NCBI GenBank assembly: GCA_963731105.1
Contig: CAVSUM010000031.1
Coordinates: 1 to 64,000, forward strand
Reading direction: 5' to 3'
DNA: 64,000 nt
Origin: RPQJ01 sp963731105
GTDB taxonomy: Bacteria > Pseudomonadota > Gammaproteobacteria > Steroidobacterales > Steroidobacteraceae
The notes below the pieces were generated by a model, which was not told the DNA's origin, searched no databases, and saw only the letters and a list, made by a program, of their open reading frames with translations. Positions within the stretch are counted from its first letter, which is position 1, and every line of letters starts with the position of its first letter. Below, in pieces: positions 1 through 9,323 of this stretch. The position numbers and the translations under genes were made by a program.

Positions 1-1547
1 GCAGGATCCTCGCGGTCGGCAGCCGTATCGACGTTGAAAAGTCCCACAAGGGAGGGTCCACACGCATCGTGGACCTCGGGGGCAAGGCGCTGTTGCCCGG
101 ATTCCTCGACGCGCACAGTCACTACATCAGTGCGTTGTCGGTCGCGAACCAGGCAAAGGTGTACGCGCCGCCGGCCGGCCCCGGCAAGGACGTGCCGGGC
201 ATCCTCGCGGCCATCGAGCAGTTCCGTGTTGCGCACAAGGTGCCGCAGGGCGAGCTGATCATGGCCTACGGCTACGACGACACCGTGATGCCCGACGGCC
301 GGCTGCTGAATCGCGACGACCTCGACGCGGCGTTCCCGAACAATCCGGTGCTGGTCGGCCACGTGTCGATGCATGGCGGCGTGATGAACTCCGCGGCGCT
401 GGCGAAGTTCGGCATCGCGGCTGAAACCGAGACACCGCCTGGCGGCATCATCGTCCGCAAGCCGGGCACGAAGGAGCCGTACGGCCTGATCATGGAGACG
501 GCGTACCTGCCGGTATTCGCCAGCCTGCCGCAGCCGACGCCGCAACAGGAGGTCGCATTCACCAGGGCAGCCCAGATGCTTTACGCACAGGCCGGCGTGA
601 CCACCGCCCACGAGGGCGCGACGCATGCCAGCGACCTCGCATTGATGCAACGAGCCGCGGCCGCGGGTGCCAACATCATCGACGTCATTGCCTATCCGTT
701 CATCACCGACCTCGACGCCATCCTGAAGGCCACGCCTGTCCAGGCCTGGGGCAAGTACGACAGGCGCCTCAAGATCGGCGGCGTGAAGATCACCATCGAC
801 GGCTCGCCGCAGGGCCGCACCGCCCGCTTCACCACGCCCTACCTCACGGGCGGCCCGGGCGGCCAGAAGAACTGGCAGGGCGAGCTGACCTTCCCGCAGG
901 AGACGATCAACCAGATGGTGAAGCGCGTGTATGACATGGGCGTACCGCTCAACCTGCACGCCAACGGCGACGGTGCCATCGACGCCTTCTTCAAGGCCCA
1001 TGAGTTCGCTGCTGCGGACGACCTGTCCAGGGACCGACGCGTGACCATGATCCACGCGCAGTTCACGCGCAGGGACCAGTTCGACCAGTACGTGAAGTAC
1101 AGGATCCGGCCGTCGTTCTACACGCTGCACACGTACTATTTCTACGACGCGCACCTGAAGAACCGCGGCCAGGAACAGGCGCAATACATCAGTCCGATGC
1201 GCGACGCGATCGACAAGGGCCTGCACCCGACCAACCACACCGACTTCTACGTGGCGCCGCTCGACCAGATGTTCATGCTGTGGTCGGCCGTGAACCGCAT
1301 CTCACGTGGTGGCGAAGAGGTCGGCCCCGCGCAGCGGGTAACCCCACTGGAGGGACTCAAGGCGATGACCCTCTGGGCCGCCGAGCAGTATGGCGAGCAG
1401 GACGCGAAGGGCTCGCTCGAGCCGGGCAAGCTTGCCGACCTCGTGATCCTCGACCGGAACCCGCTCGCGGTCGAGCCGATGGCCATCGACAACATCAAGG
1501 TCGTCGAGACCATCAAGGAAGGCGTTACCATCTACCCGGCCAAATAG
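1..1547 (+). CDS. amidohydrolase family 3 (YtcJ-like), 5' end outside the window
   Basis: The reading frame is open from the first bases (RILAVGSRIDVEK...), so the true start lies upstream. The protein is a metal-dependent amidohydrolase of the YtcJ/amidohydrolase-3 type. The metal-binding HxH follows the entry strand in GFLDAHSHY near position 100. A catalytic-barrel Lys/His region (KIGGVKITIDGSPQG) and a distal NHTD segment are also visible, and the C-terminus has the usual KLADLVILDRNP composite-domain strand. Members hydrolyse amide or cyclic C-N bonds of unknown substrates. The ThDP enzyme 21 bp downstream, with an AGGAG ribosome site, is probably co-transcribed. Family is confident; substrate is unknown. 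Confidence 0.85.
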   Translation, partial: RILAVGSRIDVEKSHKGGSTRIVDLGGKALLPGFLDAHSHYISALSVANQAKVYAPPAGPGKDVPGILAAIEQFRVAHKVPQGELIMAYGYDDTVMPDGRLLNRDDLDAAFPNNPVLVGHVSMHGGVMNSAALAKFGIAAETETPPGGIIVRKPGTKEPYGLIMETAYLPVFASLPQPTPQQEVAFTRAAQMLYAQAGVTTAHEGATHASDLALMQRAAAAGANIIDVIAYPFITDLDAILKATPVQAWGKYDRRLKIGGVKITIDGSPQGRTARFTTPYLTGGPGGQKNWQGELTFPQETINQMVKRVYDMGVPLNLHANGDGAIDAFFKAHEFAAADDLSRDRRVTMIHAQFTRRDQFDQYVKYRIRPSFYTLHTYYFYDAHLKNRGQEQAQYISPMRDAIDKGLHPTNHTDFYVAPLDQMFMLWSAVNRISRGGEEVGPAQRVTPLEGLKAMTLWAAEQYGEQDAKGSLEPGKLADLVILDRNPLAVEPMAIDNIKVVETIKEGVTIYPAK

Positions 1548-1568
1548 CCCAGGCCAGGAGCAAGCACA

Positions 1569-3113
1569 ATGAACGGCGCGCAATCCCTCGTGCAGACCCT
1601 CGTCAACTGCGGCGTGCGGGTCTGCTTCTCGAACCCCGGCACGTCCGAGATGCACTTCGTCGCGGCGCTCGACTCGGCGCCCGAGATGCGGGCGGTGCTG
1701 TGCCTGTTCGAGGGCGTGGCCACCGGCGCCGCGGACGGTTACGGGCGCATCGCCGGCGTGCCCGCGGCGACGTTGCTGCATCTCGGGCCCGGGCTCGCCA
1801 ACGGCCTCGCCAACCTGCACAACGCGCGGCGCGCCAACACGCCGATCGTCAACGTGGTCGGCGACCACGCCACCTATCACCTGCAGTACGACGCGCTGCT
1901 CACCTCCGACATCGTCGGCTTCGCACGTCCCGTGTCGAGCTGGGTGCACGAATCGAAGAGTGCGTTGACGGTCGCGGGCGATGCGGCGCGCGCGGTGCAA
2001 GCCGCGACGGCTGCGCCGGGCGGCGTCGCCACGCTGATCCTGCCCGCCGATACGGCGTGGAATGAAGCCGACCGTCCATCGCCGAAGCTACCCGATGCCG
2101 GCCCGGCACCGGTGAGTGCGCAGGCGATCGACGACGTTGCCAGGCTGCTCGGCAACGGCAAGAAGACTGCCATCCTGTTGCGCGGCACCGCACTGCGCGG
2201 CGCGGGGCTCGAGGCGGCCGGCCGCGTCAACGCGAAGACCGGCGCACGGTTGCTGTGCGACACGTTTGCGCCGCAGATCGAGCAGGGCGCCGGCCGCGTG
2301 GCGGTGGAGCGCATTCCCTACTTCGCGGAACAGATCGTCGAGTTCCTGAAGGGCACCGAGCAGATCGTGCTGGTGGGCTCGAAGCCGCCGGTGACGTTTT
2401 TCGCCTACCCCGGCAAGCCGAGCTGGTGCGCGCCCGACGGCTGCCGCTTCAGCTACCTCGCCCTGCCGCACGAGGACGGCGCCGGCGCACTGGCTGCGCT
2501 GGCCGACACGCTCGGCGCACCGCCGCAGGCAACGGCACGGCTGCCGCTGATGCTACCTGCGTTGCCGACCGGCGCGCTCAACATGATGACCGCTGCGCAG
2601 GTGATCGCGGCGCTCACGCCCGAGAACGCGATCTTCGCCGAGGAGGCCGCCACCTCGAGCCTGCCGCTGATGGCCACCCTGCCGCGGGCGCGACCGAGCA
2701 CGCACCTCGCGTTGACCGGCGGCTCGATCGGCGACGGCATGCCGATGGCGATCGGTGCCGCGCTCGCGGCCCCTGACCGCAAGGTGGTCTGTCCGCACGG
2801 CGATGGCGGCGCGGCCTACACCATGCAGGCGCTGTGGACCATGGCGCGCGAGAAGCTCGACATCACGGTGCTGATCTACGCCAACCGCTCCTATGCGATC
2901 CTGAACGTGGAGCTGGCGCGCGTCGGCGCGATCGGCGCGGGGCCGAAGGCCCGCTCGATGCTCGACCTGCACAACCCGGAAATGAACTGGGTGAAGATCG
3001 CCGAGGGCCTCGGCGTCGAGGCGAGCCGCGCCACCACCAGCGAGGAATTCGCCGCGCAGTACGCGTCGGCGATGCACAGCAAGGGCCCGCGCCTGATCGA
3101 ACTGATGACCTGA
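1569..3113 (+). CDS. thiamine diphosphate-dependent enzyme, acetolactate synthase/benzoylformate decarboxylase-like
   Basis: The 514-residue protein has the three-domain layout of the ThDP decarboxylase superfamily. The N-terminal pyrimidine-binding domain carries the catalytic Glu in CLFEGVATGAADGYGR. A degenerate central domain follows. The C-terminal pyrophosphate domain has the GDG...N motif (HGDGGAAYTMQALWTM, then YANRSYAIL). This Asn-Arg replaces the more common Asn-Asn. The protein is shorter than true anabolic IlvB and no IlvN-type small subunit lies nearby, so a catabolic 2-oxoacid decarboxylase or ligase is as likely as acetolactate synthase. It probably forms a unit with the preceding amidohydrolase. 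Confidence 0.85.
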   Translation: MNGAQSLVQTLVNCGVRVCFSNPGTSEMHFVAALDSAPEMRAVLCLFEGVATGAADGYGRIAGVPAATLLHLGPGLANGLANLHNARRANTPIVNVVGDHATYHLQYDALLTSDIVGFARPVSSWVHESKSALTVAGDAARAVQAATAAPGGVATLILPADTAWNEADRPSPKLPDAGPAPVSAQAIDDVARLLGNGKKTAILLRGTALRGAGLEAAGRVNAKTGARLLCDTFAPQIEQGAGRVAVERIPYFAEQIVEFLKGTEQIVLVGSKPPVTFFAYPGKPSWCAPDGCRFSYLALPHEDGAGALAALADTLGAPPQATARLPLMLPALPTGALNMMTAAQVIAALTPENAIFAEEAATSSLPLMATLPRARPSTHLALTGGSIGDGMPMAIGAALAAPDRKVVCPHGDGGAAYTMQALWTMAREKLDITVLIYANRSYAILNVELARVGAIGAGPKARSMLDLHNPEMNWVKIAEGLGVEASRATTSEEFAAQYASAMHSKGPRLIELMT

Positions 3114-3138
3114 CGCGGGGCCGTCGCTCGCGCCGGTG

Positions 3139-4455
3139 TCAGCGCATCAGGTGCTCCGCGAGTGCCTGGTACGCGGGCAGCGACGTCGGGTCCAGGTTGG
3201 CGTTCGCCGCCAGCGGATGCGACCCGAAGCGGACGATCACCATCTCCGCCGCCGGATCGATGTGAATGGTCTGGCCGTGGATGCCACGCGCCGAGAAGGC
3301 GCCGTGCTCGTCGTGCGATACCCACCACATGTCCCGGTAACTCCAGCCTTTGAGCAGGTTGAAGCCGGCCTTGGCGAACTGCGCCGGGTCCGCGCCGCGC
3401 CGGATATCGTCGATCACTGCACGCGGCACGATCTGCTGCCCGTTGTAGTAGCCGCCGAGCCGGATCATCTCGCCGAAGCGCGCCAGGTCGCGCAGCGCGG
3501 GATTGAAGCCGCCGCCCGCGAACTCCGTGCCCTCGCTGTCGATCAGAAGGTAGGCGTCCTGCTCGGCGCCGAGCTTCTGCCAGATGCGCTCGGACAGGAC
3601 CTCGCCCACCGCCTGCCCGGTCGCGCGACGGATCAGCCAGCCGAGCACGTCGGTGTTCACCGTCTTGTAGGCGAAGGCCTGGCCGTGTTCGCCGCCCTTG
3701 CCCACCGTGCGCAGGAATTCGTAGAAGCTCCCGGGACCCGCGTAGCCCGGCGGGCGCGGCAGGATGCCGCCGGCGCGGGCATGCTGCCAGACTTCGGCCT
3801 GCGGATCGGCGTAGTTCTCCGAATACTTCAGGCCCGTGGTCATGTCGAGCACCTGGCGCACCGTCGCGTCGGCCCAGCCACTGCCTGCAAGCTCGGGAAT
3901 GTACTTCGTGACCAGCGCGTTCGCGTCGAGCTTGCCCTCCGCCACCAGCATCGCGCCCAGCGTGCCGAACATCGACTTGGTGACCGACATCGCCATATGT
4001 GGCGAGTGCGGCGTCATGACCCCCAGGTAGCGCTCGTACACCACCCGACCCTTGTGCAGCACGATGATCGCGTCCGTGTAGTTGGCGTCGAGCGACTGCG
4101 CCCAGGTCATCGTGCCGCTGCCGCCCAGCGGCTGGAACTCGACGGCGTCGATGTCGGTGCGCAACGCGCGTGGCAACGGCGATACCGGGCCGTCGCCGCG
4201 CCAGACGTTGGCCGAAGGCATGAAGCGGCGGAAGTTTGCGACCGACCAGCGCAGCTGCGGGAAGCGCAGGTGGCTGCCGTCCGCGAACAGGATCAGCTTG
4301 TCCGGCGGTGGCGGCGAACCGACCATCCAGCCCATTTTCACCGGATCGGAATCCGCCGCACTCAGCGGTGGGGATTGTGCCCACGCTGCTGCACCACCCG
4401 ACAGCATTGCCAGTGCAAGGCACGCCATGCGACCGAACCACGGCAAGTTGATCAT
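3139..4455 (-). CDS. exported serine hydrolase, beta-lactamase/6-aminohexanoate-dimer hydrolase-like
   Basis: The protein has 438 residues, starting at the ATG with a GGGGAGG ribosome site about 9 bp upstream. A signal peptide (MINLPWFGRMACLALAML, cleavage near AWA-QS) is present. The SxxK nucleophile motif is SVTK in HMAMSVTKSMFG. The following DMTTGLKYSENYADP and YKTVNTDVLGWL segments resemble the NylB/EstB branch of class C beta-lactamase-fold hydrolases, rather than true beta-lactamases. The expected role is periplasmic hydrolysis of an amide or ester, with unknown substrate. It converges with the ThDP enzyme upstream in coordinates (25 bp gap). Confidence 0.85.
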   Translation of the reverse strand: MINLPWFGRMACLALAMLSGGAAAWAQSPPLSAADSDPVKMGWMVGSPPPPDKLILFADGSHLRFPQLRWSVANFRRFMPSANVWRGDGPVSPLPRALRTDIDAVEFQPLGGSGTMTWAQSLDANYTDAIIVLHKGRVVYERYLGVMTPHSPHMAMSVTKSMFGTLGAMLVAEGKLDANALVTKYIPELAGSGWADATVRQVLDMTTGLKYSENYADPQAEVWQHARAGGILPRPPGYAGPGSFYEFLRTVGKGGEHGQAFAYKTVNTDVLGWLIRRATGQAVGEVLSERIWQKLGAEQDAYLLIDSEGTEFAGGGFNPALRDLARFGEMIRLGGYYNGQQIVPRAVIDDIRRGADPAQFAKAGFNLLKGWSYRDMWWVSHDEHGAFSARGIHGQTIHIDPAAEMVIVRFGSHPLAANANLDPTSLPAYQALAEHLMR

Positions 4456-4542
4456 CGGCTCCGACCTCCCCCGTTCCAGGCTGTTGCACCGTGGCTGGCG
4501 CGCCCGGCTGCAACCGTGAACGAGAGAATATAGGATTGCCGC

Positions 4543-4963
4543 ATGAACACCCGCTACCTGCTGCTGTCGGCCCTGCTGCTCGCCGGCTGTTCGTCGCCTG
4601 GCATCGTCCCGGCTGGCGGTGGCACCGGCGCCACGGTCACCGGCACCGTTGCCTACCGCGAGCGCATTGCGTTGCCGCCCACGGCGGTGATCAAGGTGCA
4701 GCTCGTGGACGTGTCGCGTGCCGACGCGCCGGCCGTCGTGCTGGGCGAACAGCTGATCGAAGCCGGCGGCCGGCAGGTACCGTTCGCGTTCGAAATCCAC
4801 TTATGACCCGGCGCGGATCGACCAGCGCTACACCTACGCCGTGCAGGCACGCATCGAAGACGACGGCCAGCTGCTGTTCATCAACGACCAGCGCTACGCG
4901 GTGATCACCCGCGGGGCGCCCACCGAAATCGCAATGATGTTGCGAGCCGCCGGCGGCAGATAG
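4543..4963 (+). pseudogene. YbaY-like lipoprotein broken by a one-base insertion
   Basis: The first frame (4543-4806) encodes a lipoprotein signal with lipobox LLAGC, then a strand-rich domain ending ...FAFEIHL-stop. Reading on from 4802 in the +1 frame gives YDPARIDQRYTYAVQARIEDD... through RYAVITRG to a TAG at 4961. This is exactly the continuation expected for the YbaY/YscW-like lipoprotein family, in which a PF.F.. strand is followed by a Y.. A.I..DG.L.F..D..Y.VIT block. One extra T near 4801 therefore disrupts an otherwise intact coding sequence of about 139 residues. It is either a recent pseudogene or a sequencing error; no other decay is visible. Confidence 0.75.
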
Positions 4964-4996
4964 CAGCTCGCGGCAGCGACGGCGCGGGAGCCGCGC

Positions 4997-6445
4997 CTAC
5001 TTGCGCCACAGCGTCGGCGTAAACAACACCAGCACGCTGAAGATCTCGAGGCGACCGAGCAGCATCGCAGCCGCGCAGATCCAGGTCTGCAGGTCGGTCA
5101 GGCCCTGGTAGTTCGACGCCGGCCCCACCTGGCCGAGCCCCGGGCCGGCGTTGTTGATGCAGGCGATGATCGCCGAGAACGAGCTGACGAAATCGAGTCC
5201 GGTCAGCAGCAGCGCGAACGTCAGCACGACCACTGTGCCGAAGTAAAGCACGACGAACGCCAGCACTGCGAACACCACCTTGTTCTGCACCACCTGGCTG
5301 CCGATCCGCACCGGCGTGACGGCGGACGGATGCACCAGCAGGTACAGCTCGCGCTTGGCCTGCTGGAACAGCACCAGCGTACGCACCATCTTGATGCCGC
5401 CGCCGGTGGAGCCGGTGTTCGCGCAGTAGCACGACAGCATCAGGATCCACATCGGCGCGAACATCGGCCAGGCGGCGTAGTCCTGGCTGACGAGCCCGCA
5501 GTCGGTCGCGATCGACACCAGGTTGAAGGCAACGTGGCGCAGCGAGGTCCAGAAATCCGCGTAGACCCCCTCGCGCCAGATGAGCAGAGCTAGCCCGAGG
5601 GTGCTCAGCCCGATCACTATCAACAGGGCGCGGGCCTCGATGTCCTCGAGGTAGGTGCGCAGGCTCTTCTGCTGCCAGGCGATGAAATGGCGGCTGAAGT
5701 TCATGGCCGCGATCAACATGAAGACTATCAGCACCGCCTCGATGGCGGGCGAATCGAAGTGGCCGATGCTCGCGTCGTAGGTCGAGAATCCGCCGAGCGC
5801 CAGGGTGGCAAAGGCGTGGCACACCGCGTCGAACCAGTTCATCCCGGCCAGCTTCAGCGAACCGATGCAGGCGATCGTGATCAGGAAGTACACGAACCAC
5901 AGCGCGCGGGCGGTCTGCGTGATGCGCGGCGTGAGCTTCTCGTCCTTCATCGGGCCGGGCGTCTCGGCCTTGTAGACCTGCATGCCGCCCACGCCGAGCA
6001 GCGGCAGGATCGCCACCACCAGCACGATGATGCCCATGCCGCCGTACCAGTTGAGCGCATGGCGCCAGAGGTTGATCGACGGCGGCAGGTTGTCGATGCC
6101 CACCAGCACGGTCGCTCCGGTCGTGCTCAGGCCGGACATGGTCTCGAAGAATGCGTCGGTGAAGCTCAGGTCCGGCAGCGTGATCAGCAGCGGCACCGTG
6201 GCAATCGCCGACATGAGGATCCAGCCGACGGTGACCAGCACGAACCCGTCGCGCGAACGCAGCTCACGCTTGTAGCTGCGGGTCACGCCCCACAGCGTCG
6301 CCCCGGCGCCGAGGCAGGCACCGGCCGCCACGATGAAGTCCAGCAGGTGGCCGTCGCGATAGATCAGCGCCGTGACGATCGGCAGCAGGTAGGTGACGCT
6401 GAACATCATCAGCATCGACCCGAGGACGTGGAGTACGGAAAGCAT
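4997..6445 (-). CDS. trkH: Trk system potassium uptake protein TrkH
   Basis: This 482-residue polytopic membrane protein has the four MPM repeats of TrkH/KtrB potassium channels. Selectivity-filter segments are visible as MSGLSTTGATV (repeat 1), ATLALGGFSTY (2), ANTGSTGGGIKM (3) and INNAGPGLGQVG (4), each carrying the conserved filter glycine. It should form the K+-translocating subunit in the inner membrane and needs a TrkA regulatory subunit, which is not in this window. It is transcribed divergently from the DsbA-like gene, across about 195 bp. Length matches the family. Confidence 0.96.
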   Translation of the reverse strand: MLSVLHVLGSMLMMFSVTYLLPIVTALIYRDGHLLDFIVAAGACLGAGATLWGVTRSYKRELRSRDGFVLVTVGWILMSAIATVPLLITLPDLSFTDAFFETMSGLSTTGATVLVGIDNLPPSINLWRHALNWYGGMGIIVLVVAILPLLGVGGMQVYKAETPGPMKDEKLTPRITQTARALWFVYFLITIACIGSLKLAGMNWFDAVCHAFATLALGGFSTYDASIGHFDSPAIEAVLIVFMLIAAMNFSRHFIAWQQKSLRTYLEDIEARALLIVIGLSTLGLALLIWREGVYADFWTSLRHVAFNLVSIATDCGLVSQDYAAWPMFAPMWILMLSCYCANTGSTGGGIKMVRTLVLFQQAKRELYLLVHPSAVTPVRIGSQVVQNKVVFAVLAFVVLYFGTVVVLTFALLLTGLDFVSSFSAIIACINNAGPGLGQVGPASNYQGLTDLQTWICAAAMLLGRLEIFSVLVLFTPTLWRK

Positions 6446-6640
6446 GGCCAGCGAAGGGCGCGGCTAGGGGTGTTGTCGTCGTTTTGGAGCTGGCCGTCGC
6501 CGCTACGTTACTCCTGCGGCCGCAGCAATCCAAGCCACCCGCCATCGCGCCGGCAGGCCCGCGGTCCCGGATGCGATGACAATCACCGTGGTGGCTGGCA
6601 TCCTCGTGGCTGCCCGCCATCACCGCAATCGAGACGCCTC

Positions 6641-7357
6641 ATGAGCCGCAAGAGCCAGCGCAATCGCCCGCAACAAGATCTCCAGCCAGGGCCACAGGCA
6701 CCTGCCGAGAGCAATCGCGCCCTGTACATCGGCGCCATCGTGGCGCTGCTGCTCGCACTGCTGGCCGGCGCGGCCCTGTTCAAGAGCAAGACCACGTCCG
6801 ACGCGCCGGCGACGGATTCCGCCCGACCGGCCGCGCTTGCCAGCGAGCACTCGCCGGCTCTCGGCGACGCCACGGCCCGCGTGCACATCGTCGAGTTCCT
6901 CGATCCCGCGTGCGAGACCTGCGCGCAGTTCTACCCGCTGCTCAAGCAGCTGCTGGCCGAGAACCCGGGCAAGCTCCGCGTGTCGCTGCGGCACGTGGCG
7001 TTCCACGACGGCGCCGAGCACGCGGTCCGCGTGCTGGAGGCGAGCCGCAACCAGGACAAGTACTGGCAGACGCTCGAGGCGCTGTTCGCGTCGCAGGCGC
7101 AATGGGCCCCGCACCACACTGTGCAGCCCGAGCTCGTCGACCAGGCGATCGCCGGGGTCGGCCTCGACCTGCAGCGCCTGGCGGCCGACATGAACTCGCC
7201 CGAAGTGACCGCCAGGATCGAGCGCGACCGTGCCGACGCCATGGCACTCAAGGTGACCGCGACCCCGGAGTATTTCGTGAACGGGCGGCCCCTGCCGAGC
7301 TTCGGCTACGAGCAGCTGCTTGGGCTTGTCAACGAGGAGCTGCAGGCGGCGTACTGA
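6641..7357 (+). CDS. membrane-anchored DsbA-family thioredoxin-like protein
   Basis: The 238-residue protein has an N-terminal basic tail (MSRKSQRNRPQQ) and a single transmembrane anchor around residues 27-47 (YIGAIVALLLALLAGAALF). A periplasmic DsbA-like thioredoxin fold follows. The active site is CETC in FLDPACETCAQFYPLL. The cis-Pro region is TATPEYFVNGRPLP. Such proteins act as disulfide oxidases or isomerases or as reductive partners in the periplasm. The ATG at 6641 was chosen because it gives the shortest sensible cytosolic tail before the anchor. No dedicated DsbB-like partner is adjacent. Confidence 0.88.
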   Translation: MSRKSQRNRPQQDLQPGPQAPAESNRALYIGAIVALLLALLAGAALFKSKTTSDAPATDSARPAALASEHSPALGDATARVHIVEFLDPACETCAQFYPLLKQLLAENPGKLRVSLRHVAFHDGAEHAVRVLEASRNQDKYWQTLEALFASQAQWAPHHTVQPELVDQAIAGVGLDLQRLAADMNSPEVTARIERDRADAMALKVTATPEYFVNGRPLPSFGYEQLLGLVNEELQAAY

Positions 7358-7421
7358 CCGCGCGGTCGCCGGCGATCTATCATGCCCGCGTGATCGCGAT
7401 GCCGAAGGTGGGAGAGACAGC

Positions 7422-8801
7422 ATGGACATCGTCAAGGAACTGCGCGCACTGATCGGCGAGACCGCGGTGCTCGATGCGACCGAGGTCGCCAAGCGCTCGG
7501 CCGGTGTCTGGCGCCCGGACAACCTCAAGGCCGCGGCGCTGGCCCGGCCTGCCAGCACCGAGCAGGTCGCCGCCGTGATGCAGTGGTGCCACGCGCACGG
7601 CGTTACGGTCGTGCCGATGGGCGGCCTCACCGGCCTCGTGCACGGGGCGGACACCGAACCCGGCCAGGTGGTGATCTCGACCGAGCGCATGAAGGCCATC
7701 GAGGCCATCGATCCGATCCAGCGCACGGCGGTGGTGCAGGCGGGGGTCAGCCTGCAAGCATTGCAGGATGCGGCGGACGCGGCCGACCTGCTGTATCCCG
7801 TCGACTTCCCGGCGCGCGGCACGGCCACGCTCGGCGGCATGGCGGCGACCAACGCGGGCGGCAACCGCGTGATCCGCTACGGCATGACGCGCGACACCGT
7901 GCTCGGCCTCGAGGTCGTGCTCGCCGACGGCACCGTGGTCTCCTCGCTCAACACGCTGATCAAGAACAACACCGGCTACGACCTCAAGCAGTTCTTCGTC
8001 GGCGCGGAAGGCACGCTCGGGATCATCACGCGCCTGGTGCTGCGGCTGCGCGAGAAGCCCGTCGCCGCTAACACCGCGTTCGTCGGCCTCGACGCCTTCG
8101 ACAACGTGGCGAAGTTCCTCAAGCACATGGATCGCAGCCTCGGCGGCACGCTGTCGTCGTTCGAGGTGATGTGGCAGTCGTTCTACCGGCTGGTCACGAC
8201 GGCACCCGCCAAGGGCCGGCCGCCGATTGCGCAGGACTACCCCTACTACGTGCTGGTCGAATCCCAGGGCGCCGATCGCGAGCTCGACACGCAGCGCTTC
8301 AACTCCGCGATGGAGTCGGCGTTCGAGTCCGGCCTGATCGTCGACGCAGCCATCGCGCAGTCGGATGCCGACTCGCACGGCTTCTGGGCGCTGCGCGACG
8401 ACGTCGAGCGGGTGATGCACGGCGGCCTGCCGGTCGTCTTCGACATCTCGATGCCGATCGCCGAGATGGATGCCTACGCGCGGGGGCTGAAGGACAGGCT
8501 GGTCGAGGCCATTGGCGCCGACCACCGCCTGTTCATCTTCGGCCACCTCGGCGATGGCAACCTGCACGTCGTGGTCCAGGTCCCGCCGGCGGTCTACATG
8601 TCCGACCGCGGCAAGATCGAGGCCGTGGTGTACGGCGGCCTGGCGAGCTTCCGCGGCGCGGTGTCGGCCGAGCACGGCATCGGGCTCGAGAAGAAGCCCT
8701 GGCTGGCCATCAGCCGCAGCGAGCCGGAGCTGGCGGTCATGCGCGCCTTGAAGACGGCGCTCGATCCGCGCAACCTGCTGAACCCGGGCAAGATCCTTTG
8801 A
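7422..8801 (+). CDS. FAD-linked D-2-hydroxyacid dehydrogenase (GlcD/D-lactate dehydrogenase family)
   Basis: The 459-residue protein starts at an ATG preceded by GGGAGAGA. The N-terminal PCMH-type FAD domain contains VPMGGLTGLVHGA and FPARGTATLGGMAATNAGG. The C-terminal FAD-linked oxidase domain has the metal and substrate signature FGHLGDGNLHVVVQ and the closing AEHGIGLEKKPWL. This architecture is that of D-lactate, D-2-hydroxyglutarate or glycolate (GlcD) dehydrogenases, which reduce FAD and feed electrons to quinone or ETF. There are no GlcE/GlcF genes and no Fe-S domain. A lipoprotein gene begins 11 bp downstream, with its ribosome site at the stop codon. Confidence 0.92.
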   Translation: MDIVKELRALIGETAVLDATEVAKRSAGVWRPDNLKAAALARPASTEQVAAVMQWCHAHGVTVVPMGGLTGLVHGADTEPGQVVISTERMKAIEAIDPIQRTAVVQAGVSLQALQDAADAADLLYPVDFPARGTATLGGMAATNAGGNRVIRYGMTRDTVLGLEVVLADGTVVSSLNTLIKNNTGYDLKQFFVGAEGTLGIITRLVLRLREKPVAANTAFVGLDAFDNVAKFLKHMDRSLGGTLSSFEVMWQSFYRLVTTAPAKGRPPIAQDYPYYVLVESQGADRELDTQRFNSAMESAFESGLIVDAAIAQSDADSHGFWALRDDVERVMHGGLPVVFDISMPIAEMDAYARGLKDRLVEAIGADHRLFIFGHLGDGNLHVVVQVPPAVYMSDRGKIEAVVYGGLASFRGAVSAEHGIGLEKKPWLAISRSEPELAVMRALKTALDPRNLLNPGKIL

Positions 8802-8812
8802 GGAGAATCGTC

Positions 8813-9316
8813 GTGCGCAAACCCATCACCGGCAGCCTGCTCGCCGTGGCCGTTGCCCTGTCCGTTTCCGGTTGCAGCAAAGAGCAGCCCACCACGCCCG
8901 CCGCGGCGCCGGCAGCCGCGGCGCCGAGCGCGCCCGCCATGCCGCCGCACCCGACGCCCGAAGCGCCCACGGCGACTGTCGACCTCGCCGGCATCGAGAG
9001 GGCCGCTGGCGGCATGACCGTCGCCGAGGTGTTCGCCGGGAAGGACCAGCTGGCCGGCAAGCCGGTCATATTGCGCGGCAAGGTCGTCAAGACCAACGCC
9101 AACATCATGGGCAAGAACTGGCTGCATGTGCGCGACGGCTCCGGCGCCGAGGGCACCAACGACCTCACCGTAACCACTACCGGCACGCTGCCGAACGTCG
9201 GCGACACCGTGCTGCTCACCGGGCCGGTCGTCCTCGACAAGGACTTCGGCATGGGCTACCAGTACGACGTCCTGGTCGAGGACGCCCTGGTCAAGGTCGA
9301 GGGGACCGGCGACTGA
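8813..9316 (+). CDS. lipoprotein with an OB-fold domain
   Basis: The 167-residue protein starts at GTG, with an AGGAG ribosome site that begins in the stop codon of the preceding dehydrogenase. A lipobox (SVSGC, Cys at about residue 21) is followed by an Ala/Pro-rich linker of about 35 residues. The C-terminal domain from about residue 65 has the pattern L.GK.V.LRGKVVK......KNWLHVRDGSG......LTVTT....VGDTVLLTG. This is a nucleic-acid-type OB fold, as in NirD/YdeI-like periplasmic proteins. Function is unknown; co-transcription with the FAD dehydrogenase is likely. Confidence 0.8.
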   Translation: MRKPITGSLLAVAVALSVSGCSKEQPTTPAAAPAAAAPSAPAMPPHPTPEAPTATVDLAGIERAAGGMTVAEVFAGKDQLAGKPVILRGKVVKTNANIMGKNWLHVRDGSGAEGTNDLTVTTTGTLPNVGDTVLLTGPVVLDKDFGMGYQYDVLVEDALVKVEGTGD

Positions 9317-9323
9317 CGGCGTT

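Noticed and set aside
2891..4513. A 540-codon minus-strand frame overlapping the serine hydrolase
   Set aside because: The other frame encodes the SxxK hydrolase with signal peptide and ribosome site; this one has no recognisable motif.
3136..4533. A 465-codon plus-strand frame opposite the serine hydrolase
   Set aside because: It is a shadow of the minus-strand gene, with biased Arg/His/Val composition and no motifs.
4795..4806. Programmed +1 frameshifting in the YbaY-like gene
   Set aside because: The P-site codon TTA would re-pair poorly in the +1 frame and no upstream stimulator is evident; an error or mutation is simpler.
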